From Chelydra serpentina (taxonomy: Eukaryota > Chordata > Testudines > Chelydridae), in NCBI GenBank assembly GCA_037349315.1, contig JBAIAC010000027.1, forward strand, positions 8,003,501 through 8,067,500: a stretch of DNA of 64,000 nt, in the 5' to 3' direction. The position numbers were made by a program, and so were the translations under genes. Below, piece after piece: positions 33,758 to 45,659 of this stretch. The notes below the pieces were generated by a model. That model had not been told where the DNA came from, did no database searches, and saw only the letters and a list, made by a program, of their open reading frames with translations. Positions within the stretch are counted from its first letter, which is position 1. Every line of letters starts with the position of its first letter.

Positions 33758-36047
33758 TGGATGACAAAAAGACTGAGACAGTCCAGTAGCAGCCACGGCA
33801 CGGGGCTCAATCTTCCTACGCTCTTAGAGAAGAAATGTCCTTTTAGAAGTACTCTGATTTTGTCCCAATCAACCAATAATCACGGAACATGCTATCTATG
33901 TACTTCGCGGTTCCAGTTGCTGCTAGGTCCTTGGGGCGGCAATGATTAATGAGGAAGACCAAGTTCCTTAATAGCTCGGAGGGAATCACTGTACACTCTT
34001 TCCTTTGAGTGGTCTGGTGTATTCTTTCTTCTGATTTTCTTTTCTTTCCATGAGCTGCATCTGGAGAAGGTGACCTTGGACAAGGGCTTCCGGAGACTCA
34101 TATAAAAACTTTTGAGAGCAGCTCCGGTTCACTCAGTCTCCGTGAAACTATATGTCTAAAGCTAGTAATGGAGTAATTCAGACAAAGGCCTATTGGGATC
34201 TTAGCAAAATATTCAGCTACTTCAAAATCTCCCTCTGGCAATATGTTACTTCATATGCCTCATTGTTTGACGGGTTAATTACACCTTTCTTCCTCTCAGG
34301 GATTGGGCCTCATTGCTATGTCATTGCCAGGGGTTGGAAATTAAAAATTCCTCACTGAACCTTTTGCCGACATGCCCAGTTTCCAACCTTGAAGTGTACT
34401 TTTACTGGCAACCCTTGAAAAGTGGGAGTTAAAATGATCATGCAGATAGGCTTGGACTTCTGTTTGTGACTTTGTTATTTAGCAATTAATTATTTAATAT
34501 GGTGCCACTACAGCAATCAGGAACTTGGAAGAAGGGGAAAAAAATAGCTAGAGCAGATAATTAAGTATCTGGCCTTCAACATGAATCAGTCATTCATTCA
34601 GAGCAAGTCCCCATGATCTGAAATCTAATAAGAGCATGTTAAGTGTAGTCCTGTGAAAACCAGTGGAAAAGAACCAGCGTGGTTGATCTAATGAAGTCAT
34701 ACACTGCACATGAGTAACAGGCACCTGTGTGCCAAGAAAGGAATTTGCCAAAATGCATACATATTGCTTGCTTTCAACAGAAATAAATGTACTAGCCCAG
34801 GGTTTCTTTCATCATCTCTTAGTTTTAATGTTCAAAGCAATCTTATTCAAAGAGATAGCCCTAGTGAAAATTAGTCATAACATGCCTCAGGGTTAAATTC
34901 TCCTTTCAGATCACTGTGCGGGGCTCTGGCTCTGAAAATTCTTCGCGCTCAACATGCACTGATCTCTCATTGATGTCAAAGGAAGAACAGAACATTAGGG
35001 TCAGGATTCGCAGTAGTGAGCTGAAAAGAGAATTTTGCCCTTGGTCCTTTTGCCTAGGCTATAATTCCACTGCGTCTCTTTTAAATGCAGGTGACCGAGC
35101 CCTGTCTTGGAGAATTAGTTAACAAGGTTGCATTCAACCAACTGCCATGAACAAAAAACTAGACCCCATCGTAGAGAAAAGTGCTAAGGACCATGAAAGT
35201 AGATCGTTGAAATGAACATGGGTCTACTAGAACAGGATGAATAATTTAATCCTAAATTTTAATTTCCAGAATTGAGAATCACATTAAGGAACAGAAGTTG
35301 GGGGCAGTGGAAGAGAATAAAATATATTCATCTGAAGGGACTGAACTATTGCATCCAAGAACAGATCAGCTTTAAGGCCCCTGAACTGACCTACTACTAA
35401 TTCAGGGTAAAAAACACACACCAGGGGAAAGTCCTTTCTGAGGCTGGTGGTGCCTGACTTCAGGCACATCAATAAATGGACTGATTGTCACAGGTATTGA
35501 GCACGCCCAACTTCCAGGGACTTCAACGTGAGTTACATGTGCTCCACAGCTGGAAGAAGTGAGGTCACTTTCACCCTGACTCTGCAATGAACTTTGTGTA
35601 GGAAGAACCCTGAACCCTGCAGAGCTCCACTGCAGCCAAGGATCCAGCCATTCAAAGATCGTTGAAGGAATCAGGGGCCTTATTTAGGTGCCTAACTTTA
35701 GGCATCACCCACATTTTGGAAGTTTTTAGCCTTTATTATTTAGTAGATTGAGAAGAGGTGGGGACAACACTTACAAATCCCTAGATTAAAAACAGAGCCA
35801 CAGCCAGGTTGGTTTGTTTTCTTTCCACGGTACCGACTGGTTTCCCAGATTATAAGCCTCTCTCGTGGGCACACCAACAACCCACCTGTGTACCAGCTAC
35901 AGCAGAGTTTCAGAAAGCACCATCATTTCAGCCTGCTGGCATGCACTGATTGACGGGAAAGGGAGCAATATCCCAGTGCCCTTAACCTAACTCCTGCCAC
36001 TGAAGTAAGTACGGGCTATTCGGGATTTCTCTCCCCACCCCAGCTGT

Positions 36048-36150
36048 TGTTATGTAGCACCTAGCACAACGGGGCTCCAAACGTCCGAGCGCGGCTTCTA
36101 AGCTCAACCCCAATACAAATACAATCTTTATTTATTATTATTCTTAACGA
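36048..36150 (+). repeat. L3-like LINE/SINE 3' tail
   Basis: TTATGTAGCACCTAGCACAA, CGGGGCTCCAAACG and CCCCAATACAAATACAATC, then TTTATTATTATTC. Divergent L3-type end. Confidence 0.65.
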
Positions 36151-36162
36151 CAACAGTTCACA

Positions 36163-36718
36163 ACGCTTCACTAGTCAGCCCTCCCCTCACCAAAAAAAAG
36201 TCAGGAGGTTGGCTTAAAAATCATGAAATTAACAAGTATAAATGTAGGGTTCTTTTTAGTTGTCCTTTGGCATCTTATGGGGTCACATTTTCTAAAAAGC
36301 TTACACACACATATCTATCTATCTATTTATACACACACACACACACACATATATACACACATACACATATCTATCTATCTATTTATACACACATACACAC
36401 ACATATATATATATACACACACACATATCTATCTATCTATTTATACACACACACACATATATACACACACATACACATATCTATCTATCTATTTATACAC
36501 ACACACACATATATATATATACACACACACATACACATATCTATCTATCTATTTATACACACACACACACACATATATAGATATATATATAAACACACAC
36601 ACACACACGGAAGTTGAGATTTTGGGGTAACAACAGGATTCCCGCAGGTAGGGGCGTTAAGCACCCTCCCCCTCCAATCTCAAGTCAGATGATAAAGTGG
36701 TGAGAGTTGGTAACACTG
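36163..36718. mobile_element. Inverted-repeat element copy hosting a microsatellite
   Basis: The flanks match the element at 6539-6840. Left: AAAAATCATGAAATTAAC and a GTAGGGTTCTTTTT region. Right: GATAAAGTGGTGAGAGTTGG and TAACACTG. The middle has been replaced or expanded by the compound microsatellite at 36302-36609. Confidence 0.55.
36302..36609 (+). repeat. Compound microsatellite with 52-60 bp super-units
   Basis: Five super-units start at 36311, 36367, 36425, 36477 and 36537. Each is ATATCTATCTATCTATTTAT followed by (AC)n and (AT)n tracts. Tyr/Ile/Thr/His-repeat reading frames of up to 135 codons here are artefacts. Confidence 0.95.
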
Positions 36719-36934
36719 GTTCAGACAAACACCAGGACCGTGGGCGAGTTAGTGGAGCAGGAAGAGGAACATTAAAAACAATATAGAGGAGATAAGAGTG
36801 GAGGATGGACCCATCTGTTGCAGAATTTGCGGGAGCTTTAACACGTCCCTTTCTGCTGCAGGGTGAATTCCACAGAACAACACTGAGTGGGGAAGAGGCA
36901 AGGAGAGAAAAGGTTTCAGGACTGTAGGCAATGG

Positions 36935-37130
36935 AGGCACTGTGGCCTAGTCGACAGAGCACAGCATTAGGACTCAGAAGACCTGGGTTCTACTCCTTGC
37001 TCTTCCACTGGCCTGCTGGATGACCTTGGGCAAGTTACTGCCCCACTCTGTGCCTCAGTTTCCCCAACTGTACAATGGTGATAACTATGCCCTTTGTACC
37101 TCCTTTGTAAAACGCGTTGGGATCTACTGA
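36935..37130 (+). mobile_element. MIR-like tRNA-derived SINE
   Basis: Head CACTGTGGCCTAGTCGACAG, core TGACCTTGGGCAAGTTACTG and CTGTGCCTCAGTTTCCCCAA, tail TTGTAAAACGCGTTGGGATC with TACTGATGAAAG. Confidence 0.88.
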
Positions 37131-37215
37131 TGAAAGAGCATTGGATTGAGACTCAGGAGACCTGGGCACTATTCCTGGCTGTGCCATTAGCCTGGTGGGT
37201 AAGCTAGATACACTT
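37127..37215 (+). mobile_element. Second SINE head, partial
   Basis: AAAGAGCATTGGATTGAGAC, CAGGAGACCTGGGCACTATT and CTGGCTGTGCCATTAGCCTG. A new SINE head begins immediately at the tail of the previous copy and stops before the core. Confidence 0.7.
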
Positions 37216-38180
37216 TCCACACATACCCTGCCCCCCATCATTAAGTATCCTTGGTGGTTAACCCACCCGCTAAGGGACGGAGTAGGGAAAAGAAAATCAC
37301 ACAGACTTTGAACTTTTGGTTAGTTAGTACAGGAAAGACTCGGTTCTGCCTAGGAAACACCTTCAAACACCCTCACGCTATGAACACTGCAGGGGCCAAC
37401 CAAGGAAAAGTTAAATAACACAAAAGGGGGTGGGGGGAAGATTGAGCAACAATGTATGTTTTTCTAAAAATATGCTGGCAATGGATTTGCGGCATCCTGA
37501 TTCGGTAACTCTGAAGAAAGTATATAAAGAGGTTGTCAGATTATATAGAAAGAAGAAACTATCTAGGCAGAAACAAATGAGAACCAATTATAACTAAAAG
37601 ACCTCCAGCACAAATAGAATTTTGCCATTAAATATCATTTATCCCATTTAATTAGTATTTTCTGGACACAATACTCCGAACTCAAATACCGTTCTGTCTC
37701 CTTGAAACTTGTAATTATTGTTGCGACCTGCACTATTATGCATCTCCTCTGCTTTCTCCATCCTGCATGCCATTTAAAGCTGCAAGATTTTCAATTATCT
37801 ATGCTGAACTGTCAAAGACACCTTTAAGAGAAGGGGAATAATGTGTGACTCAATTCCTCTAAAAAGGAAAAGAGATCATTTTTAGTCAGAATGAACACGC
37901 TGCATCTTTCATCATTCTATTTTTGTGAATAAGAGTAAAACAGGCTATTTAAAACATCCATTTAAATGCAAATTTTGATATCCCAGGAAGAAGAAAAAAA
38001 GTTAATCATTTACCATAGACAGGAATATTTCCCCACTCCCACCGGGTAAATTTTAGAGTTGCACACTGTGCGTAAGCTCAGTAATTCACGCACCTCTGCC
38101 CCTTTAAATGTTCACAATGGGGAAGACAACATAGGCAGATGCTTGCTCTTTCAGTAGTTCCATGGCTAGTTCACACTTAC

Positions 38181-38295
38181 CCAACATTCCCATCCCTAGC
38201 ATAAAAGCGTCCATGGTATATGGTAATCCTCGTGCCCTTCCTCTTGTCCCTGGTGGAAACATCACTTCTTTAGGTTGTGCTTTCTTACATTCTAC
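38181..38295 (-). CDS. MSI2: MSI2 internal exon: end of RRM2 and basic linker
   Basis: This 115-nt exon follows the 55235-55317 exon in frame after a 16.9 kb intron. It encodes [11 protein letters not shown], the last strand of RRM2, then [16 protein letters not shown] and [12 protein letters not shown], with the last glycine codon split across the next junction. The acceptor is ctcaatag and the donor is gtaagtgtga. The GTRGRARG stretch is the basic linker after RRM2 in vertebrate Musashi proteins. It is followed by the methionine-rich stretch that starts the low-complexity C-terminal half used for protein contacts. There are no stops or frameshifts, and the phase agrees with both neighbours, so the exon looks functional. 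Confidence 0.96.
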
Positions 38296-38939
38296 CTATT
38301 GAGCAGAAACATGTACAAATGAGATGCAAATGAATTCCATGTAAATGTCAAATGCAGAACTGATCTAGATAAAGGGGGGAAATTATTTTTAGCTTTGTTT
38401 TTTTTTCCCAAATGTGAACTTTAAAAATAGTCCACCCATGTAAACGAGTCAAAAAAGAATAAATGTGTGCATGTCTCTTTAAACACATAGCAAAACTCTG
38501 TTAAAATGATAAAATGCAGGTTTAATAAGTTGTCCTGTTTCTGAAACAAAAACCTATGCTCTGTTTACTCTCAAATGATTCTTTGGAGGCATGGAATGAA
38601 TGAAGGAAAGTCATTGGCACATTTCTATAACGAGTGATAACAGAAAATGACTATTGGTGATCATTACAGAAAGCTCCATTTTAAACGGGAATAAAGAATC
38701 AATATTTCTACCTGGCAGAGGAATTTCTTTAAATCCTACAAGTAAATGATCCACATTCTCTCTCTTCTGGTTACTCACTTGATCTTTGGAAGTCTCTTAA
38801 TATCCCCCATTTAAATCATCTAACAAATCTCTACTAACTTTTTTAAATCTTGCAATCACGAGCGTAACCAAGAGAGTACAGGGGTGCTTTGACAGTGTGA
38901 GCTTCAGAACATATTCTTGTCTCATGCACCAGAACAAAG

Positions 38940-39202
38940 CCAGTGGATAAGGCATGGAATTAGGAATCAGAAAACTTGGGTTCTAGGCCTGGGCTCTGCC
39001 ACTGATTCGATCCTTAGGCAAATCCCTTCGCTTCTCAGTGAATTTTCTGTCTCCCCACCCACCCTTTGTCTGAATCGGTCTATTTAGAATACAAGCTCCT
39101 TGGGAGTGCTTCTTACGACATGTTTGTACAGTGACTGGCACAATGGGGCCCTGATCTTGGCTGGGGCCTCTTGTCGCGACTGTAAAGCAAATAATAAAAG
39201 CA
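38940..39202 (+). mobile_element. SINE with L3-like tail
   Basis: The tRNA-like head and core (AGGCATGGAATTAGGAATCA, TCTGCCACTGATTCGATCCT) are followed by CCCACCCACCCTTTGTCTG and then the L3-like tail: TACAAGCTCCTTGGG, ACTGGCACAATGGGGCCCTG, and a tail of AAATAATAAA. It shows one SINE type joined to an L3 tail. Confidence 0.85.
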
Positions 39203-40064
39203 TCTGTTTTCTGATGGTGGACTCAACACACCAAGCTCTAACCAGCAGCAATGAAGAACAGACTTGGCAATGTTTAGCATATGCAGATTGGGCTGGTGGA
39301 TTCACTTTAAGCAGGGGAACATCTCTTCCACAAGCCCCGCTATTTAAACGAGCAGGCACAGGTGGGCGTGCTTCCTACGTGAAAATAGGTAATTACACCA
39401 GACAAACCAGGGAGGTAGAATAATACGGCTAAATGTCTCTGTTCCTAATAGCCCTATCAGTGACTGTGTATTCATTGTCTTATGAAAACTGACCGCCTGT
39501 TCCTAGGCAACCTGATCAGCAAAAATTTCAGGTTTACATAATTTTCATTTAGGTAACAAAGGTTAACTGACTGTAATGGGAGTATTTTAAACAAAACCAC
39601 CTACTCTTCCCCTTTCTATTGCAAACCCCACGACAGATCTTATTTACTTAGATTGCTCGCAACACTTCACAAAGCAATAATGCTCAGATTCCGCCAACAA
39701 AGATGTCAAAACACTCGCATCTTGCCAACAGATCTGCCAGAATCCATCGAACTTTGGAATGAAATCCCTCTAGAGTTCTTCTGATGTCACTGTTTTGCCA
39801 GTGAGTGCCTGGGTCAGGATTGCTCATTGGATACAGTGGGAGAAGAAGAGTGAGAGGAAAGGGGAGCCACTGGAGGAAACCGGAAGTATTTGAGAATCTT
39901 ATGATTAAAGCGTACAGGAAACCTGCGTTCCATACCATAGGTGCTGGCTTGAAGTGGTTTCCATCATATACTGGGTTTACAGTTTGGTTCAATGACTCAA
40001 CACCCCCACTATACAAATTGTTCTAGCCCCCCTGTTCCACACACCCCACCTCTGCCACTGACTT

Positions 40065-40252
40065 GCTTTATAATCCTATTCAAGTGGCTTCATTTCTCTG
40101 TGCCTATGTTTCTCCATCTGCAAAATGAGGACAATACACATCCTGCAACACAGGTGTGTTGGGACAGGAAGTCAGATGTGCAAACCATTTTGCGGTCCTC
40201 AGAAGGCTGCTGCTATGTAAAGGGAAAGTATTGTTACCGTGAGTGTTCTTTG
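40065..40252 (+). mobile_element. MIR-like SINE, core and tail
   Basis: TTCAAGTGGCTTCATTTCTC, TGTGCCTATGTTTCTCCATC and TGCAAAATGAGGACAATACA, then a degraded tail ending TGCTATGTAAAGGGAAAGTA. Confidence 0.7.
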
Positions 40253-40831
40253 CTGGATATATGAATTGTGGGTGACTGATGAGAGTAGCTGCAAAAGATT
40301 TAAAAGGAGGCAGGCGAAATAGGTTAAACAGACATTATAAACAAGAGAGGCATTTCAAATGGAGACACCGGCTCTCTGCATGTCCTGTAAACTCAGGCAA
40401 AACCACGGTAGTACCAGCAGTGTATTCCTTCCTCTTCTCTTCAGCGATGGTGGCAGAGAGTCTTCATTGAAGGAATACATCCACAGGCAGAGGAAGAAAC
40501 AAGCAAGTGACTTTCCCACCATTTTAAATACTGGGTCTGTTCTCACAGCTTCAGCCTCCCTGCTGTTTAGAGCAGCACAGAGGGATCAACTTACGTCGAT
40601 TTGCCCTCTTCCCTTCTCCTCAAAATGTTTATTGGTTCACAATGTCCTGGGCTGTGTGAATGGGAGCTTCATGGACAGTCACCAGACTGAGCGATAGGGT
40701 TTCACAGCAGTCTCTTTTAAAGAAAGAGACAGAAAGAGAAGGAAAAAAGAAACAAAAATCCTTCCACATTCGTTAATTCAAAATCTCAGCATAGGCCTCT
40801 GAGGGTGTACATTGCATCTACCTAGAGAAGA

Positions 40832-41012
40832 ATTAAGGCCCTGGACTGGGACTCAGACAATCTGGGTTTCAATTCCCAGCTCTGCCACAGATTTCCTGTA
40901 TAACCCTGGGCGAGTCACTTAATCTCTCTGTGCCTCACGCTTCTCTGGCTCCCATGTGTTTGTGAAATACTCAGATACTATGGAGATAGGGACCATACAA
41001 GTATCGAGATAA
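40832..41012 (+). mobile_element. MIR-like tRNA-derived SINE
   Basis: GGCCCTGGACTGGGACTCAG, TTTCAATTCCCAGCTCTGCC, CCCTGGGCGAGTCACTTAAT and CTCTCTGTGCCTCACG. The tail ends AAGTATCGAGATAAATG. Confidence 0.85.
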
Positions 41013-41097
41013 ATGTAAGAGAAACAGACCCCCCAAAAAAGTAATGGAGAAACAGATCAAGTGGAAGAAGAACAGGACCAATAGCTGAGACACAGGT

Positions 41098-41212
41098 AAG
41101 AGGATTATTCCAGGAGTGGGTGGGTGAGATTGTGTGGCCTGCATTGTGCAGGAGGTCAGACTAGATGATCATAATGGTTCCTTCTGACCTTAAAGTCTAT
41201 GAGTCTATGAGG
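41098..41212 (+). mobile_element. CR1 LINE 3' end
   Basis: CAGGAGGTCAGACTAGATGA, TCATAATGGTTCCTTCTGAC and a terminal TCTATGAGTCTATGAG octamer repeat: a textbook CR1 3' terminus. Confidence 0.93.
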
Positions 41213-41502
41213 ACCTACCACACCCCCAAGCTCGACTGAGTGTCTCTTTTCCCACAAATTCAACCCTGCACTTGAAGACACTAACCTGTTTACTGTGGTA
41301 GCTAGGAATGAAGCTCAGAATTCCCCCACTTTCTTAGCACTATCTGGAATGGCCTTAATGTGGACTGCTTCACCTCGCAGCAATTCAGGCAACCATCAGC
41401 TTCCATTTCAGTTCATAAGGGTTTACTCTCCATAAAGTTCTCATCAAGATTTAGGTTCTAACCCCACAAATTCAAAGTGAAGCTCAGGGGACATTTATCA
41501 TT

Positions 41503-41622
41503 TATTATTATTTGTTTGTATTACAGAAGCACCTAGAGGCTAGGGTCCCATTGTGCGAGGCACTGTACAAACACAACAGACCCTGTCCCTGTCTAGAAGA
41601 GTTTATAATTTCAGTGTTAAAG
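41503..41622 (-). repeat. L3-like LINE/SINE 3' tail
   Basis: Plus text AGAAGCACCTAGAGGCTAGG, GTCCCATTGTGCGAGGCACT and CCCTGTCCCTGTCTAGAAGA is the antisense of the L3-type tail. Confidence 0.82.
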
Positions 41623-42827
41623 AACATAGACAATAGGTGGATACAACAAACAGATAGGGGGAAACACAAGGAAACAATGAGACACCCTCATAAAAACAGT
41701 GATCATAGCGAGCCAGCCACCTAGCGCCGGCTGAGTTTTTTTGTAGTCATCACAGAAGAGGAAAGTTTTAAGGGAGATCAGAAGGGCTGGAATGGGAAAC
41801 TGAGCTAAATTCAAGCAAAATGCTATAATCTTTGACATAACCTTTCAATCACATTTCCAGTGAGTTTTGAGTCTAAATGCAATATGGTGGGATTCCCATG
41901 AATTTGAGTTTTGTGGTCAAGAGTTGCCACCCCTCTTGTTGAAACCCGAATGGCCAGGGAAAAAAACCTTGATGCTACTTTCTCCCTGCTCCCAGATCAT
42001 CCTATAAAAGCCAGGGTCCTTCCTCAGGCAACAAGTACACAGCACAATCCCATGTTCTCGTGTGTTCTCTCTAGGTACCAGATGAAAAAGTTCACCAACC
42101 ACCTCTGCAACTTCCCTTTGCTTGTTTTTAATCAGAGGGCTATTTATCAGGAGTATGCCCAATTCAATTTCCTCAGGCAAACTCAAGTGGAGTGATCAGT
42201 GGAGGTGTATCATTTCATTTCTCAATCATATTCTTCAGCTTCACCACTGCTCAAAATGTCACGGAGTCATTGGTTACACCTCAGAGCAGTTTTCATTGCA
42301 AATATTCAGAATGATAAAAAAAAGCAATCTAGCCTGGCTAGAGGGACAATTAACAGGAAAATGATGTTTGGATTAACACCGTTAGAAACAATAACCCAGT
42401 AATTAGCTTCTGCAACCACAAAACAGACTACCGCTGGTTTCAGAAAGATGATCTTAATTTATGATTTTCACAGCCCACAAGGACATAAGGAGAATGTTAG
42501 CAAGCTGCAAATAAGTTTTATCCTGGAATTAAAAACAAAAAACTCACTGGGGGGAAAAAATGCCACTCTTAAAACCTTGCAAATGAACATACCCAATCAA
42601 CACTAAAGATAATCTCCAGGGATTAAGCATTCCTCCCTGAGTTGGGAATGGATCCTTCTGGGTGGGGATTTAACACTCATGCAAGATGCTGGATTGGTAA
42701 CCCCTGGTTAACTCTTACCAGAAAGGAGTGTGTAGCACGAGCAGTGACAACGTGAACTCTCCCTGCATTGCTCTGTCAATTTGCCCCCATCTGACTTGCA
42801 GGGAGCACCTTTAACAACAACTGAACA

Positions 42828-43010
42828 CTTTTCATCTAGAGATCTCAAACGGCTTTACAAAACATGGCTAAAGCGTTATTATCCCTGTTTTGCTGATGGA
42901 GAAGCCGAGGCACAGAGAGGGGAAGTGACTTGGCTCCAGTGGATCAGGAGCTAGACCAAGACTAGATCCCATCACTCTCCACGCTGATGTAGATCCTTGG
43001 CCTCTGCCAG
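42828..43010 (-). mobile_element. MIR-like SINE, antisense
   Basis: Antisense tail (TAGAGATCTCAAACGGCTTT) followed by GAGAAGCCGAGGCACAGAG and GGGAAGTGACTTGGCTCC. Confidence 0.82.
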
Positions 43011-44088
43011 AGACCTAATGGTCACTACACCTCTCTGCTGTTACTTTCAGGAGAAAGGTCCGTCATTGCCAGCTACAGAGTTGTTTTTCCTTTTCTTGTG
43101 ATAAGAGACACCTTTTCACTGGGAACTCAGTGGAGATTGCCAAACTCATCCCACACAAGTCCTTGAATGGACATCAGATGGTAACAACTTTTGGTCACTA
43201 CCAACCCGAGCCAGAAGAAGCTGCCCTTGTACATTGATCTGAGAAATGCAGAGCAGTTGGTTACCTACCCCATACTTCATCATGTAGCAAATGGCTCATA
43301 CTCGGATCAAATAAAATCCACTGGACCGTGTCGAATTTGAAGACAACCACGTAGTATCAGTGACATTACATGATACAATCTAGGAAATTTTTACTGAACT
43401 GGGAAGTACCAGTGGATTCACAAAGTGGAACTATATACAGATATTTCAAATTTAGGACACTCCCAACTGCCTGGTTAATGTGGGCAATCAGCCCATAAAT
43501 CTGGATATTAAACAAATTCTTCTTTTTAGCTTTTGCTGTTCACCTTAATAATCTCCAGATTTTGGCACCTTCCCCGCATGCGGGATGTTCTTTGGGTTCA
43601 GTTACCTAACAAAGGAAGTTTTAACTCTAAGGCGAAAATAGCAGAGAAGCTAAAATTCACTGTTTTTGTTTAGTCTGGTCTTGAGAATTAATATTACACT
43701 GGAGTATTCCTGGGTCAGGACTGAGCAGGCAAACTCGCCGGAACCATGGGTTATCGAGCTGGGGAGTGAAAAGCCTGTTGTACCCAGCATAACAAAACGA
43801 CCTGTCAGCTCTCAACACCAAGATGGCTACAATTTACCAAAGAAACCAGAGCTATTTTGGGGGAGCCAGCCATAGGAGAGGGAATGTTCTTGTATTCACA
43901 ATGCACAAAAAACTGCTTACCACCCAAAGACAAGGCAACCTTGTCTTGCCAGCAAGGTATAACTGACAGCAGGTTGGATTAGTTTACCTCTGAGATACCA
44001 TGTCGTTCATGCAACTGCAAGGCACAGCTACTGCTCCTATAATACTAAAATCTATATTCACCGAGTAATGCTGTAGAGGCCTACTTAC

Positions 44089-44619
44089 ATGAGGGAACAG
44101 AGGGAAATGTGTGTGTTTTTTGTAAAAGCCCTTCAAAGTCTGGCAAACCAGAGGTGGGGAGTATGGAATAACGGGTCACTTAATAGATGCTCAGACTGTG
44201 ACAGGGAGGTCAGTGACTGCAGGACAGAATGGAACAACATCTCCCATATTTTCTTGGGATATATCACTGCAATCCGTCCAATAAAGTACTTGACAAGCCT
44301 TAGCATTGGAGAAGTCCCTCTTTCCTGTGTCCCCCTTGGCAAGTCCCGCCCCCAAATCCAGCAGGCTTTGAAAACGCATTTTAATCAAGACACATCCCAT
44401 AATCTGCAGTGGTTAAATGCACCATGTCTATGTTGTCTTTTTGTGTCTTTCTCCCGGAGGAAAGCGTCCAAGTTACAGACATTCTGCAGTGTCCTTCACT
44501 TGACAGATGAGACTCTCAGACCTACACCGCCTTGTGATCTCCGAGGGAGCTCCTGCCTGGCATTGCGCATCTCCGAGACAACCGACAAACCTGAACAATC
44601 CCACAGCATTTGCTTCTAA
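44089..44619 (+). other. Open frame of 176 codons, probably chance
   Basis: It opens with MREQREMCVFFVKALQSLAN and ends EQSHSICF. It has no recognisable domain, signal peptide or transmembrane segment, no Kozak-like context I would rely on, and no known neighbour on the same strand. It contains several Cys and Trp, spread without a pattern. It is among the longest frames not made by simple repeats. With no homology available it should be treated as a random open frame. Confidence 0.15.
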
Positions 44620-44758
44620 AACAACTTCACTCCAGTCTTGCCTCGCCCACTCCCTCTCCTGCAGGCCTTCAACCAGCCTGAATGAGAATACATCTGCAGG
44701 CAGTGGCTATCATTACTGACAGACTCTTCACTCTGCAGTCCACAACAGTGGCGTAATA

Positions 44759-45521
44759 CAGTGAAACCCCCCTATAGCGCGCCCCGCCATAACGCGAATT
44801 CGGCTATAACGCGATCATAAGGTGGCTCCCGCTGCCCCAAGCAAAAAAAAAAAAAAAGCATCCGGAGCGCGCTTCCTCGCCTGGAGCCAACCCTGGCTCC
44901 ATCTCCTCCCCATCTCCCCTGTTCCTTCCCCCCCGCCCCTTCCCCCCTGCCTCCGCTTCCCCTTTTGGCAAGAAGGGAAGAGACCGGCTTGAAACTCAAG
45001 CTAGTCAGTTTCAAGCCGGTCAGTTTCAAGCCCTCTCTTCTCTTCTCCCCAAAGCAGAGAAGTTTGATCAGCTTGAAACTGACCAGCTTGAAACTCCTGC
45101 TTTGGAGAGAAGAGAAGAGAGAAGAGACGGCTTGAAACTGACCAGCTTGAAAGTGACTGGCTTGAGTTTCAAGCCAGTCTCTTCTCTCTTCTCCCCTAAG
45201 CGGAGAAGTTTCAAGCTGGTCAGTTTCAAGCCGGTCTCTTCTCCTCTCACCTAAGCTGAGAAGTTTCAAGCCGGTCAGTTTCAAGCCCTCTCTTCTCTTC
45301 TCCCCAAAGCGGAGAAGTTTCAAGCTGGTCAAACTTCTCCACTATGGCCAGAAGAGAAGAGACCGGCTTGAAACTGACCAGCTTAAATTCTCCGCTTTGG
45401 CGAGAGGAGGAGACCGGCTTGAAACGGTAATTTTTTTGTAACCCCCCTATAACGCGACCCCGCATTTATCGCGATGGAATTTTTTGGACCCCAATTACCG
45501 CGTTATAGCTGGGTTTCACTG
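44759..45521. mobile_element. Tigger/mariner-like MITE, second copy
   Basis: 763 bp, same ends as 27563-28381 (CAGTGAAACCCCCCTATA and GGGTTTCACTG), flanked by TA at 44757-44758 and 45522-45523. Subterminal ATAACGCGA motifs, a poly-A run and a CT-rich stretch are shared with the other copy. The interior holds the same inverted tandem array, about 55 bp shorter. One minus frame of 186 codons through the array (45332-44772) is a repeat artefact. Confidence 0.92.
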
Positions 45522-45659
45522 TATAATCTCTCAGAACCATAAGCAATGTATGTACTTGGCTCAACGGCCTGGTGAAAGCAATTCTGGAACGTGAGATCAT
45601 GATAAGATGCCAAGTTTTGCTGCATGTGATCCATGGCATCCTATTTGTACACATTATCT

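Larger units (their letters stand above)
21543..38180 (-). other. MSI2: MSI2 intron, 16.6 kb
   Basis: Intron between the linker exon and the YQFP exon. Bases 21.5-24.3 kb are mostly unique. Bases 24.3-30.5 kb are dense in DNA transposons. Bases 30.5-36.1 kb are mostly unique with one foldback and one GC-rich MITE remnant. Bases 36.2-37.2 kb hold a microsatellite-bearing repeat and SINEs. Bases 37.5-37.95 kb look like conserved non-coding DNA. No exon was recognised inside. Confidence 0.8.

Noticed and set aside
36223..36630. 135-codon frame of Tyr/Ile/Thr/His repeats
   Set aside because: Produced by the compound (TATC)/(AC)/(AT) microsatellite; no stop codons occur by composition.
44772..45332. 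186-codon minus-strand frame rich in LKL, FGEKR and GLK repeats
   Set aside because: It is the translation of the inverted tandem array inside the Tigger-like element. The same array gives similar frames at 27576-28200 in several phases and both strands.
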